DNA of 36,480 bases from Candidatus Fibrimonadaceae bacterium (GCA_031281155.1 JAITFT010000106.1:1-36480); one strand, 5' to 3'; positions 1 through 8,065 are shown, numbered from the stretch's first letter. Translations and numbers: made by a program. Notes: a model not told the origin generated them from the sequence alone.

Positions 1-185
1 AAGCCAGCAAAAAACTCTCTCTGCCGTTCAAAACAAGAATCCCAAGAGAATCGCTCTGCATAAGCCCTGCCCTTTGCTCCGAGCACTTGCATTTGAGCTT
101 TGTCTTTTGCAATTTCGCACACCGCTTCGGCAAGTGCTTCCGCTGTCATTTCTTGCAAAATAACGCCGCCCGTCCCCGTTTCCGC
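1..185 (-). pseudogene. Glycosyltransferase C-terminal fragment
   Basis: The minus strand, read from about 185 down to 1, encodes a peptide with GGVILQEMTAEALAEAV, then AKGRAYAERFSWDS and a final FERQREFF block. This matches the C-terminal helix region of GT-B (GT4/GT1) sugar-nucleotide glycosyltransferases, which add sugars to cell-envelope polysaccharides. The C-terminus and stop lie beyond the left edge. The N-terminal donor and acceptor domains are absent: the frame runs only to a stop near 240, and from about 185 onward the plus strand encodes an unrelated MBG-type protein. The gene is therefore cut at its 5' side, either by rearrangement or by a mis-joined assembly. Family assignment is moderately secure; the exact break point is uncertain to within about 30 bp. 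Confidence 0.6.
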
Positions 186-1329
186 AACTAACGGCACAAA
201 CGGAGTCGCATACATATACCGCAGCGCAGACGGAGGCACCTACGGGCCAAGCGAATCCATGCCCGCAAATGTCGGTTTATACACGGTGCAGGCAACCTTT
301 CCCCAAACCGAAAACTACGCCTCCTTCCAAGCCCTCGCAAACTTTGAAATACTCGGTCCAAAAGACCTTCAGGTCGCCTGGGGCGCCCAGCGCACCTTTG
401 AGTACAACAAAATGGTCCAATCCCCAACTGCAACCGCAAGAGACGGCAGCACCGATATATCCCTGCACATCTCCGGCACCCAAAGCGCGGCAGGAACCCA
501 TTCAATCATGGCCATAATCACAGACGAAACGCTCCGCAGAAGATACACCCTGCTCAACAACACCGCAGATTACGAAATCACCAAAAGGCCGCTCAGATCC
601 TACTTCCGCACGAATCTCCCCGACTTCGACTTCAACTCCGACACCCTATGGGTACCCACCGAAGTCTTCGCCGACAGCGTAGCGCTGACTCGGATCCTCA
701 ACCAGATAATATCCTACGAAGGCTTCGCCACCAACACCGAAACCAGCGAAAGCGACAACGCCGAAAACTCCCTAAAAGGCACCCCAAGCATATCGCTAGA
801 GTATGAAGTCGCAGCCGCCCGCTCCCCCATGCTCCTCCCCCGCCGCACCGAAACCACCCAAAAAGCCACCGCCATCATCAGCCCCGAGGGCTTCTCCGCC
901 GACAACTACAGCCTGAACATCAGGCACATCACCGTAATGGAGACCGCCGACCTCGAAGGCTCGGCCGCAGAGCGAATCTCCTGCCGCCGCGAAAGCTACT
1001 GCACCGAGCTAAGCAGAGCGGTCTGCGACTTCATAGACGGCACCGCTGAACAAAGTTGCGCCGCCTTCGGCATATCCTGCCTAATAGGCAGCCGCTGCGT
1101 AAACGGCGTGCACCGCGACGAATGCGCAGGAATAGGCGGCCAAGCCACAGAATCATGCCAAGCAGCCACGCCCATCCTCCAGCAGTCGTACGGGCGCGAT
1201 TTATCGCGTCCATCCCCTCCGCTCTACTACAATCTCAAAGGCACCCCACTCGGCACCCAAAAGCCCACTACCCCTGGCGTATATATCGAAAAACGAGGAA
1301 AATACATGAGGAAAATTGCGGTACGCTGA
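100..1329 (+). CDS. MBG-domain surface protein, 5'-truncated, with Cys-rich segment and sorting-like tail
   Basis: The frame is open from about 97, but the first 30 codons overlap the glycosyltransferase fragment on the other strand and the TTG at 100 is probably not a real start; recognisable protein begins near 190. Residues about 35-85 (DGGTYGP, GLYTVQATF) and 100-165 (FEYNKMVQSPTA, YEITKRPL) look like two MBG/Ig-like repeats found in secreted adhesin-like proteins. Residues about 290-355 hold a cluster of cysteines. The end (YYNLKGTPLG, TTPGVYIEK, RKIAVR) resembles the Por/T9SS-type C-terminal sorting tails common in Fibrobacter. No signal peptide remains. The body is GC-rich with many C-ending codons, unlike the genes to its right. 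Function is probably cell-surface; specificity is unknown. Confidence 0.55.
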   Translation: MSFAISHTASASASAVISCKITPPVPVSATNGTNGVAYIYRSADGGTYGPSESMPANVGLYTVQATFPQTENYASFQALANFEILGPKDLQVAWGAQRTFEYNKMVQSPTATARDGSTDISLHISGTQSAAGTHSIMAIITDETLRRRYTLLNNTADYEITKRPLRSYFRTNLPDFDFNSDTLWVPTEVFADSVALTRILNQIISYEGFATNTETSESDNAENSLKGTPSISLEYEVAAARSPMLLPRRTETTQKATAIISPEGFSADNYSLNIRHITVMETADLEGSAAERISCRRESYCTELSRAVCDFIDGTAEQSCAAFGISCLIGSRCVNGVHRDECAGIGGQATESCQAATPILQQSYGRDLSRPSPPLYYNLKGTPLGTQKPTTPGVYIEKRGKYMRKIAVR

Positions 1330-1342
1330 TCGCACCACCACT

Positions 1343-1370
1343 CTTGGGATTTTTGTATATTTATCCCAAG
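1343..1370. repeat. 7-bp inverted repeat between MBG gene and ubiA
   Basis: CTTGGGA (1343-1349) and TCCCAAG (1364-1370) are perfect inverted repeats around a 14-nt AT-rich spacer containing TGTATATTT. The arms could form a hairpin or an operator. There is no T-run, so an intrinsic terminator is unlikely. The spacer resembles the TAnnTT promoter core seen elsewhere in the window and may serve ubiA. Confidence 0.35.
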
Positions 1371-1393
1371 AATATAGAAGTTTAAAATCTGAA

Positions 1394-2269
1394 ATGTCCT
1401 TCTCAAAAATAACAGAATACGGAAAATTAGTTCGCCTGAGCCACACGCTCTTTGCACTCCCTTTTGCGCTGGCCTCAATGCTTGCAGCAGCAAATGGACT
1501 ACCTTCTGTAAAAGTTTTTTTGCTTATTTTAGGTTGCATGTTTACCGCAAGAAATGGAGCAATGGCGTTTAACAGGCTTGCCGATGCAAAATTCGATGCA
1601 CTTAATCCCCGCACAGCAAACAGGCATTTACCGGCAGGCAAACTGTCAAAAAACAGCGTAATTCTCTTTATAGTGGCAAATGGCTTGGCGTTTATTGCTT
1701 TCTCTTGGCTCTTGAATCCCTTTGCTTTTTATTGCTCGCTACCTGTCTTTTTATTCCTGCTTTCTTACTCGCTTTGGAAACGTTTTTCCTCGCTTTCGCA
1801 TTTTATGCTGGGCTTTGCAATAGGTGCAAGTCCTTTGGGCGCATGGATAGCCGTTAGGGGCGAGCTTGCGCTTTTTCCCGCTGTGCTTGGAATAATGCTA
1901 ATGTTTTGGATTGCTGGCTTTGACATAATTTATGCGAGCCAAGATATCGAAGCAGACAGAACACTCGGTTTACACTCAATTCCAGCGAAATTCGGACTTC
2001 AAAAAGCTATGAAAATTTCTCTATTATGCCATATCGCAATGCTGATAGTTGCCGTATTTATAGGCTTTTATTGGAATTTAGGCTTGTCATGGCAAATTTC
2101 CTTTGCCATTATTTTCATTGCTCTTTTATATATGCATATTTTTAGAAGATCAAATGATTTAGACCTTGTGAACAGAGATTTCTTTTTGGCAAATATTGCA
2201 ATTAGTTTTCTAGTTTTGTTAGGTCTCGGCTGGATTTTTATAGGAGGTTCAAATGCGTTTATTCCCTAA
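1394..2269 (+). CDS. UbiA-family polyprenyltransferase, probably menaquinone pathway (MqnP-like)
   Basis: A 291-residue multi-spanning membrane protein. The first aspartate-rich motif, NRLADAKFDALNPRTANRHL (about residues 60-80), and the second, YASQDIEADRTLGLHSIP, are the Mg-prenyl-diphosphate binding motifs of UbiA aromatic prenyltransferases. The NPRTA...LPAG form and the GLHSIP loop are typical of the TIGR01475 group, which acts in the futalosine (Mqn) menaquinone route by prenylating an aromatic acid in the inner membrane; that assignment is by similarity and no other mqn gene is in the window. The start is set at the ATG at 1394 (MSFSKITEYGK); the frame extends upstream but there overlaps the preceding gene. 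The next small gene overlaps its 3' end by 17 bp, implying translational coupling. Confidence 0.8.
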   Translation: MSFSKITEYGKLVRLSHTLFALPFALASMLAAANGLPSVKVFLLILGCMFTARNGAMAFNRLADAKFDALNPRTANRHLPAGKLSKNSVILFIVANGLAFIAFSWLLNPFAFYCSLPVFLFLLSYSLWKRFSSLSHFMLGFAIGASPLGAWIAVRGELALFPAVLGIMLMFWIAGFDIIYASQDIEADRTLGLHSIPAKFGLQKAMKISLLCHIAMLIVAVFIGFYWNLGLSWQISFAIIFIALLYMHIFRRSNDLDLVNRDFFLANIAISFLVLLGLGWIFIGGSNAFIP

Positions 2270-2465
2270 ATGGCCCGAAAATATAGGCTTTTGGCGCAAG
2301 TGGAACATGTACTGCGTGATGTTTATCGGCGGTTGCTTGCTCGCCGCCCGCTTTTACCAAAGCGTACCGGAGGTAGTGGATTCTGTCGAAAAACTCACAT
2401 GGGTTGGCGGTGTAGGTTTAGCCTTTGGCTTTTTTATGCAATTTTTGAAAAACAAAAAATTGTAG
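2253..2465 (+). CDS. Small membrane protein, function unknown
   Basis: A 70-residue protein starting at an ATG preceded by a strong GGAGG about 7 nt upstream, inside the last codons of the prenyltransferase gene (17-bp overlap). Two hydrophobic stretches (about residues 20-36 and 48-64) suggest two membrane spans or a hairpin, with a basic C-terminal end (KNKKL). I do not recognise the family. Its coupling to the UbiA gene suggests a linked membrane or quinone-related role, or simply co-expression. The nuoE-like gene follows 19 nt later with its own start-adjacent motif embedded across the end of this gene. Confidence 0.6.
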   Translation: MRLFPKWPENIGFWRKWNMYCVMFIGGCLLAARFYQSVPEVVDSVEKLTWVGGVGLAFGFFMQFLKNKKL

Positions 2466-2467
2466 AT

Positions 2468-2477
2468 TTTCTATCTT
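2468..2477 (+). promoter_or_regulatory. Start-adjacent promoter motif for the NuoE gene
   Basis: TTTCTATCTT ends 7 nt before the ATG at 2485. It is one of the exact matches to the motif repeated upstream of genes across the window. If it is a -10 element, the transcript would start at or just before the start codon. Confidence 0.5.
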
Positions 2478-2484
2478 CCCCATC

Positions 2485-3354
2485 ATGACGGAATTCACAG
2501 AAGAAACGAAGGCTAGAATAGAAGCTCTGTTAAAGCAATACCCGGTTAAGCAGAGCGCCTTGCTGGAGGTTTTTTGGATTATTCAAAGCGAGTTTGGCTG
2601 GCTCTCCAAAGAAGCCGTTCGCTGGGCAGCGAATGTTTGCGAGTGTTCCCCAGCTCATGCTTGGGGAGTTGCTACTTTTTACACAATGTATAAACACGCT
2701 CCAACAGGGCGTTTCCTTTTGCAATTTTGCCAAAATGTATGCTGCCACATTGCAGGCGCAGAAGATATAATTTCCATAGCTGAAAGAAAACTAGGCATAA
2801 AAGCTGGCGAAACCACTAGCGATAATTTGTTCACCATAGTAAGAGTTGAATGCATTGGAGCCTGCGGTAGCGGTCCTGCAATGCTCGTAAACGATGACTT
2901 TGCAACAGATGTTAAAAACAATTCTCTTGTTATGGAGCAAGGCATTGGATTAAACGAAGAAAGATTAGATAAAATCATAATGTGGTGCAAAGACAGAGCC
3001 GCAAAATTTCCGCAAGAGCCCAAGAGAGATCCTCTAGGCGGCATAACGGGCGCAATTCACGGAGAACCGCACTCTCTTGATTTTGCCCCGCCACCGCCAG
3101 CACTCGGAGTTAAAGCCACAGTAGTTGAAAGCGGAGTTAGCATTATTTGGAAAATCGCTCCAGAAGTAACTGCGCTCACAGTTGAGCGCAAAAACGGCAG
3201 CAAATGGGAAGCAATCGGAAACCCCAGCACCAAAGATAAAGAATTCACCGATACAACCGGCAAAGCTGGCAGCGAATACCGCATAATAACAACCAGCGGC
3301 GAGAACCGCACGCGAGTTAGTTTCTGTTTTTCCGCGGCAGCAAAACCCAAATAA
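2485..3354 (+). CDS. NuoE-type [2Fe-2S] subunit fused to an FN3-like C-terminal domain
   Basis: Residues 1-165 are the thioredoxin-like [2Fe-2S] subunit of complex I or NAD-linked hydrogenases (NuoE/HndA), which passes electrons between NADH and the enzyme in the cytoplasm. All four cluster ligands are visible: C82 and C87 (FCQNVCCH) and C123 and C127 (ECIGACGSGP). Family members are usually about 150-180 residues; this one has 289. After a proline-rich hinge (APPPPALG, about 201-208) the remaining 80 residues (SIIWKIAPEVTALTVERK, then SEYRIITT) look like a fibronectin type III fold. No nuoF follows, as would be usual; instead the 3' end overlaps a convergent transporter gene by 38 bp. The NuoE assignment is firm; the FN3 call is moderate. 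Confidence 0.82.
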   Translation: MTEFTEETKARIEALLKQYPVKQSALLEVFWIIQSEFGWLSKEAVRWAANVCECSPAHAWGVATFYTMYKHAPTGRFLLQFCQNVCCHIAGAEDIISIAERKLGIKAGETTSDNLFTIVRVECIGACGSGPAMLVNDDFATDVKNNSLVMEQGIGLNEERLDKIIMWCKDRAAKFPQEPKRDPLGGITGAIHGEPHSLDFAPPPPALGVKATVVESGVSIIWKIAPEVTALTVERKNGSKWEAIGNPSTKDKEFTDTTGKAGSEYRIITTSGENRTRVSFCFSAAAKPK

Positions 3355-4303
3355 CAACAGGCGCACCCATTAAACTCGCAACGGCGTTGAGCGGCAAAGG
3401 CCGCATTCCCCACAAACCTTGCGATAAAAGCCCTGCTACAAGAGCAAGTAAAGCACCCATTAAAAGCGAAGCAGGGATTAAAATTCTCTGATTATCGCTA
3501 TTGAAAAAACCCCTTGCCAAATGCGGAGTTGCCATTCCTATAAAACCTATAGGTCCGCAAAAAGCCGTTGCTACCGCCGCTAAAACCGCCGCTGCCAAAA
3601 GCGACAGCAGGCGTTTTTGCTTAACATTTATACCCAAGCTTTTCGCTCCTTCATCGCCAAGAGCTATGGCATTTAAATATTTAATGCAGAAAATGGAAAT
3701 AATTAAACCGAGCAAAACGCAAATAACAAAATAAGGCAACTCTTCCCAGCGAAGCCGCCCGAAAGAGCCAAAACCCCAAGATATAAAGCCTCGCAAAGCC
3801 TCTGAATTTGTGCCGTGCATTAAAATTGAAACAACAGCATCGGCAAAATAACCTGCCATTAAACCAAGCACCAAAAGCCCGGCATTGCCTCTAATAAATT
3901 TGGAAAAGAGGGCTATAAAGGCAAGCACCGCCATTGCGCCCAAAGCTGCCGCAGAAAGAAAGCCGAGCGAGCCAACACCTAAACCCGCAAGCAAAAAAAG
4001 CGCAATGCCAAGTGAAGCACCAGAACTAATGCCGAGCACATAGGGCCCCGCAAGCGGGTTCCTGAAAACGCTTTGCAGCAAAAGCCCGCTCAGCGAAAGC
4101 GCGGCACCAGCCAGCGTAGCGGCGAGTGCGCGCGGCAAACGAAAATCCCAAATAATGCGCCACTCTGCCGCCATAGTCTCTGGCGCAGGATTAAGAAGAA
4201 TTTTAACTATCTCAACTGCCGCTATTTCTGCAGAACCACTGAATATGGTTAAGAGAAATGCGGTGAGAAGCAGCGTTGCTAAGATTGAGAAGCGGAGCGA
4301 CAT
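3317..4303 (-). CDS. FecCD/BtuC-family ABC transporter permease
   Basis: A 328-residue polytopic membrane protein. WRIIWDFRLPRALAATLAGA, GLLLQSVFRNPLAGPYVLGI and SSGASLG near residues 45-110 are hallmarks of the FecCD permeases that import iron-siderophore, heme or cobalamin. CGPIGFIGMATPHLAR and RPLPLNAVASLMGAPV near the C-terminus fit the same family. The start ATG lies within the last codons of rplT (25-bp overlap), so it is probably the last gene of the infC-rpmI-rplT transcript. No ATPase or binding-protein partner is in the window, so the substrate cannot be assigned. Its 3' end overlaps the convergent NuoE gene by 38 bp. Confidence 0.87.
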   Translation of the reverse strand: MSLRFSILATLLLTAFLLTIFSGSAEIAAVEIVKILLNPAPETMAAEWRIIWDFRLPRALAATLAGAALSLSGLLLQSVFRNPLAGPYVLGISSGASLGIALFLLAGLGVGSLGFLSAAALGAMAVLAFIALFSKFIRGNAGLLVLGLMAGYFADAVVSILMHGTNSEALRGFISWGFGSFGRLRWEELPYFVICVLLGLIISIFCIKYLNAIALGDEGAKSLGINVKQKRLLSLLAAAVLAAVATAFCGPIGFIGMATPHLARGFFNSDNQRILIPASLLMGALLALVAGLLSQGLWGMRPLPLNAVASLMGAPVVIWVLLPRKNRN

Positions 4304-4647
4304 TTCTTAGCCACTTCCACTACTTTTGCAAATGCTGCTGGATCTGTGATTGCCAAGTCTGCCAGAACTTTGCGGTTCAGGTTTATGTTGGCGACAGAAA
4401 GCAAATGGATAAACTCGCTGTATTTAAGGCCATGCTCACGAACTGCGGCGTTTAGGCGAGTGATCCACAATGAGCGGAAATCACCCTTTCTATCGCGACG
4501 ATGTACGTAAGCATATTCGCCAGCGCGAGTTGTTGCTTCTATGGCTAAACGCAAATTGCTTTTGCGGCGACCATAGTAACCCTTTGCTGCTTTGATTACC
4601 TTTTTGCGGCGAGCGCGGCTCGGAACACTTGTTTTTGCTCTAGACAT
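4279..4647 (-). CDS. rplT: Large ribosomal subunit protein bL20
   Basis: 122 residues, near the usual length for L20, an early 23S rRNA-binding assembly protein. The basic N-terminal helix (RARRKKVIKAAKGYYGRRK) and the folded segment with LWITRLNAAVREHGLKYSEF are diagnostic. It sits 9 nt after rpmI in the conserved infC-rpmI-rplT order. The last residues (KKCRSASQS) overlap the start of the transporter permease gene, so the two are likely translationally coupled. Confidence 0.97.
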   Translation of the reverse strand: MSRAKTSVPSRARRKKVIKAAKGYYGRRKSNLRLAIEATTRAGEYAYVHRRDRKGDFRSLWITRLNAAVREHGLKYSEFIHLLSVANINLNRKVLADLAITDPAAFAKVVEVAKKCRSASQS

Positions 4648-4656
4648 ACAGGCTCC

Positions 4657-4854
4657 TTATGCTAACACCAGCATACGTTTAACGTGGTAAACTTCGGTTT
4701 CTCTCAAAATTCCAGTTTGGCGCAAATTGCGTTTGCGCTTTGTCGTTTTTTTGGTGAGAATGTGGCGCGCCCCGGAATGTTTATATTTAACATCGCCGGA
4801 ACCTGTTACTCGGAAGCGCTTTTTTGCTCCGCTGTGCGTTTTCATTTTAGGCAT
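4657..4854 (-). CDS. rpmI: Large ribosomal subunit protein bL35
   Basis: 65 residues, the normal size for L35, a small basic 50S protein. The N-terminus [20 protein letters not shown] and the central [18 protein letters not shown] are characteristic. It lies 11 nt downstream of infC and 9 nt upstream of rplT in the conserved operon. Confidence 0.97.
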   Translation of the reverse strand: MPKMKTHSGAKKRFRVTGSGDVKYKHSGARHILTKKTTKRKRNLRQTGILRETEVYHVKRMLVLA

Positions 4855-4865
4855 TTTGTCCTCTC

Positions 4866-5534
4866 TTAGGAAGCGGGGTTTCCCCCTGTTAAAGCCTCAC
4901 CTGCAGCCTTTTGCTCGGTTTCGTGCTTTGCTTGCTCACTTATCGGTTTCACCGACTCGTTCGCAGGCTTGTTTGTTTCCTTTTTTTTGCCACCCTTGCG
5001 AGGTGTTACTGCAATGGCGAAACATTTATCCACTTTCAGTTCTTCTATGTCTCCAAACGGAGCCAAGTCCACTCGGGCTTGGTCTATTAAGGGGTGCCCA
5101 AATTCCATTCGGGAAAGCTCTCTGCCCCGAAACTGCACCAAGACCTTTACCTTGAAGCCCTTTTCCAAAAATTCCTGAGCTTGCACCATGCGGTAGCGGT
5201 AGTCGTTTGTGGCGGTTTGGAAATGCAATTTTATTTCTTTCATTTGCCCGGTTGCTTGTTGATGGGCTTTTGCTGCTTTTTGTTTTTTTGCTTGGTCAAA
5301 GCGGTATTTTCCGTAGTCTATAATTTTGCAGACAGGTGGATTTGCATTTGGTGAAATCTCTACTAAATCTAAGCCTATATCGCGAGCCATTTGCAAAGCC
5401 CTTTGAGCATCTATAACCCCTACTTGTGCTCCCTTGGCGTCTATGAGGCGAACCTGAGGAACTCTTATTTCTTGGTTGATGCGGATTCCGTCTTTAGGAC
5501 GGTTTGGTTGAGGGCGCCCTCGTAATTGAAGCAT
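4866..5534 (-). CDS. infC: Translation initiation factor IF-3 with charged C-terminal extension
   Basis: 222 residues. IF-3 binds the 30S subunit, prevents premature 50S joining and proofreads the initiator t[23 protein letters not shown] marks the N-domain and [18 protein letters not shown] with [18 protein letters not shown] the C-domain. The family core ends near residue 182; about 40 more residues rich in K, E and A follow, longer than typical. The gene begins with ATG rather than the rare AUU used in some bacteria, and its ATG overlaps the stop of the upstream barrel gene (TAATG), implying translational coupling. Confidence 0.95.
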   Translation of the reverse strand: MLQLRGRPQPNRPKDGIRINQEIRVPQVRLIDAKGAQVGVIDAQRALQMARDIGLDLVEISPNANPPVCKIIDYGKYRFDQAKKQKAAKAHQQATGQMKEIKLHFQTATNDYRYRMVQAQEFLEKGFKVKVLVQFRGRELSRMEFGHPLIDQARVDLAPFGDIEELKVDKCFAIAVTPRKGGKKKETNKPANESVKPISEQAKHETEQKAAGEALTGGNPAS

Positions 5535-6244
5535 TACTGCAGATCCCTCTCACGCTTCTGGAATTTATTAAGCATTGTCCAGGAGAGTTTCAAACCAATA
5601 AAAGCTTTGTCTGAGTTAACATCGCCTGTGTATGGGCTGCCGTCAGGAAAAATATCGTCGTTCGCGCCATCGTGGCGAACAAACTTGTAGCCACCATATA
5701 TACCGGCGGAGAACTGCGAAAATTGCAAGCGAAGCTCAAGCTCTGTGTTAAGCGTTGCTCCAAGGCTACTCTCAACTCTGTTAAAGCGTGAAGTACGAAC
5801 ATTCAACAGCTCAAGGCCAGGACCAACAGCTGGGATAATGTTTACCTTACTGTCTGTTGGCAATAGCTTGTAGCCCCACATCCAGGTAAGGCCATAGGTG
5901 TACCAGCTAGTAGCAGGGTCATCAGATCCTTTTTTGCTTGGAATGCTACCAAACAAAGAATGGAACACCATGTGCTCAATATCAAACCAAGTTCTAAGTT
6001 GGTCGTACTCGGCGCCAATCTCTATATGTGTACCGATGTAATTTCCTTTATACTCATTGACATCTAGCATACCTGTGGCTCGATTTATGAATTCAATACC
6101 TGTAGAGTTCATGCCTCGGTAATCGACTTTCCCAGAAAGAAAACCACGGACGAGGTCACGGTCGTAGATACCGCTTGATGCAAAAGCCGTAGAGGTAAGC
6201 AATACGGATAAAGCGAAGGGCAGAATTTTAGAAAAAATACGCAT
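5534..6244 (-). CDS. Secreted outer-membrane beta-barrel-like protein, function unknown
   Basis: A 236-residue protein with a signal peptide (MRIFSKILPFALSVLLTSTA, cleavage near AFA-SS) followed by alternating aromatic and polar strands such as YIGTHIEIGAEYDQLRTWF, SWYTYGLTWMWGYKLL and AFIGLKLSWTML, as expected for a transmembrane barrel. I do not recognise a specific family. It is the first gene of the infC transcript and its stop codon overlaps the infC start. An envelope protein leading a translation-factor operon is unusual. The start is supported by a TATATT core 7 nt upstream. Confidence 0.7.
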   Translation of the reverse strand: MRIFSKILPFALSVLLTSTAFASSGIYDRDLVRGFLSGKVDYRGMNSTGIEFINRATGMLDVNEYKGNYIGTHIEIGAEYDQLRTWFDIEHMVFHSLFGSIPSKKGSDDPATSWYTYGLTWMWGYKLLPTDSKVNIIPAVGPGLELLNVRTSRFNRVESSLGATLNTELELRLQFSQFSAGIYGGYKFVRHDGANDDIFPDGSPYTGDVNSDKAFIGLKLSWTMLNKFQKRERDLQ

Positions 6245-6251
6245 ATCGGTA

Positions 6252-6257
6252 AATATA
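6252..6257 (-). promoter_or_regulatory. TATATT core upstream of the barrel-infC operon
   Basis: Read on the minus strand, an A-tract followed by TGTATATTT places TATATT 7 nt before the ATG at 6244. The same arrangement of an A-run then TGTATATTT occurs before the LysM gene (15733-15738). Confidence 0.45.
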
Positions 6258-6289
6258 CATTTTTTTTTAGGAAATAATCAAACTTTTAG

Positions 6290-8065
6290 CTATTTACCTA
6301 CATCTATTTCAGGAATTTGCAGTTTTTCGCCACTTTTTTGTGCTTTTTGGAGCTTTTTTGCCTTTTCAGGACTGTACCACCAGTAAATCGGGATAGCTTC
6401 TTCACGGTTAAACTTGCCATAAAGCGATTTTGGGTGGCCAAAACGGTTCCAATGCAGTATTTTATTATTGTCAGATTGCCAAAGCAATATATTTGGCACT
6501 ATTTCTGTTAGGCGAGTGTCTAGCTTTCTCAAAATTTCATTGCGGGCATTCAAGTCTTGCTCTGTTTTCTGCAGCTCTATCAAGCTATCCACTATGCTAT
6601 CTTGCAACCCAGACACGTTATTAGTAGCTTTATCGTTTGCAGTCCTGGAGTGCCAGCTCGCCTCAGGGTCGCTTAAACGGCCAGCACCCCAAGCTAGCCA
6701 GCATAGGTCAAAGTCTGCATCGTCTATGCGCTGGCGAAAGGTGGAAAGAGACACCTTCTCTATTTTAGAGCCTATACCCACAGCTCTAAGGTCTTCTTGA
6801 AATTTGGTTGTATGGCGAATATCTTCCATGTAGGTTAAAAAGGTAAGCTCAAATAATTTACCATCTGCGTCTATAAGCTTGCCCTGCGCATTCACCGTGT
6901 AACCAGCCTCCTGTAGAAGCTGCCTTGCAGAATCTGGCGCATAAGGATATAGAGGAGCGTTTGGGTTTTTATGCTGCGGCCACAAGCTTGGGTAGTAGGT
7001 ATTAAGCAGGAAATATTCATTGAACATAAATTTATCATTCATCAATTCTCGGTTTAGCAAAAGAGAAAGTGCTTGGCGAACGCGAAGATCTTTGAATTTA
7101 TCACGGCGCAGATTAAGCGCAAAACCTTGGAAGCCTTTGGGTTCTTCGTTGAATACTCTGTTCTTCAAAACATAGCCTTTTTTTACTGCATCAAAATCGG
7201 TTTGCTTCATCCATATAGATGAAGTGTAAATTGGATATGCATCAAAGTCGCCTTTTTTCAGAGCCTCCAATGCCTTGTTGCGATCTCCCATAAAGCGGTA
7301 AGTTATTTTATCGAAATTATATTTGCCTGCATTATATTTTTTTTCTCTGCCCCACCAGTCCTCTCTGCGAACGAGCTCCAACGAACGATCCATGCGCATT
7401 TGCCTTATGGCATAGGGCCCGCTTACAACAGGGAAATCAAAGCGAATGGAATTGAAATCCACATTTTCCCAAATATGTTTTGGAAACGCAACCATTCCTG
7501 CAGCTGTCCAGAAATTTGCCCAATGCGAATCTTTTGCACTTATTGTAAAATTAAGCGAGTCCGTTACCTCCGGCCTTTCAAGGCGGGAAAGCCCTACTTT
7601 AAAAATAGGCGTTAAATTTTTCGGATCCATAATAACATCGTAATAAAACTGTATATCATAAGCAGTTACTGGCTTTCCATCGCTCCACCTTGCGCGAGAA
7701 TCTATTTCAAAAGAATAGCTCATGCCATCTGGGGCAATTTCCCAATTAGCCGCCAAAATACCAACAGGCCGATTTTCCGTTGAGTGAAGCTCTGCAAGCG
7801 GCTCAAAAAGCATGCTCATAATAGACACGGAAAAAGAATTATAATCTTGCCACATATTCAGAGAAAACGGTGCAGCAGAGCCCCAAAGCGTTATATCTCC
7901 GCAGCGAACAGCTTCGCTCGGAACTGCTATAGGGTCGAATTCGCCGGTAGCATCTTCGTAGCTAGGCGGTGTTTCAGGGCAAACCGCTAAGGGCTTGATG
8001 GACGATTTTTTTTCCACGCAGGAGGAAAAAAAGAGGAGGAAACAAACTAACAGTAATTTACGCAT
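6290..8065 (-). CDS. Peptide-type extracellular solute-binding lipoprotein (SBP_bac_5)
   Basis: Starting at the internal ATG at 8065 gives 591 residues with a lipoprotein signal (MRKLLLVCFLLFFSSC, lipid-attached Cys at 16). The rest matches the oligopeptide/nickel-binding family 5 of ABC transporters: LAANWEIAPDGMSYSFEI, WSDGKPVTAYDIQFYYDVI, and RDKFKDLRVRQALSLLLNRE are standard motifs. It would capture peptides or a similar ligand in the periplasm. A TTTCTACATT motif ends 6 nt before this ATG, the same spacing as at other genes in the window, which argues for an independent start even though the cellulase frame now runs through. No permease or ATPase gene is adjacent. The protein ends in a basic tail. 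Confidence 0.82.
   Translation of the reverse strand: MRKLLLVCFLLFFSSCVEKKSSIKPLAVCPETPPSYEDATGEFDPIAVPSEAVRCGDITLWGSAAPFSLNMWQDYNSFSVSIMSMLFEPLAELHSTENRPVGILAANWEIAPDGMSYSFEIDSRARWSDGKPVTAYDIQFYYDVIMDPKNLTPIFKVGLSRLERPEVTDSLNFTISAKDSHWANFWTAAGMVAFPKHIWENVDFNSIRFDFPVVSGPYAIRQMRMDRSLELVRREDWWGREKKYNAGKYNFDKITYRFMGDRNKALEALKKGDFDAYPIYTSSIWMKQTDFDAVKKGYVLKNRVFNEEPKGFQGFALNLRRDKFKDLRVRQALSLLLNRELMNDKFMFNEYFLLNTYYPSLWPQHKNPNAPLYPYAPDSARQLLQEAGYTVNAQGKLIDADGKLFELTFLTYMEDIRHTTKFQEDLRAVGIGSKIEKVSLSTFRQRIDDADFDLCWLAWGAGRLSDPEASWHSRTANDKATNNVSGLQDSIVDSLIELQKTEQDLNARNEILRKLDTRLTEIVPNILLWQSDNNKILHWNRFGHPKSLYGKFNREEAIPIYWWYSPEKAKKLQKAQKSGEKLQIPEIDVGK

Noticed and set aside
188-505. Arginine/cysteine-rich minus-strand ORF over the MBG gene
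   Set aside because: Low-complexity shadow of the GC-rich plus-strand codons; no family resemblance.
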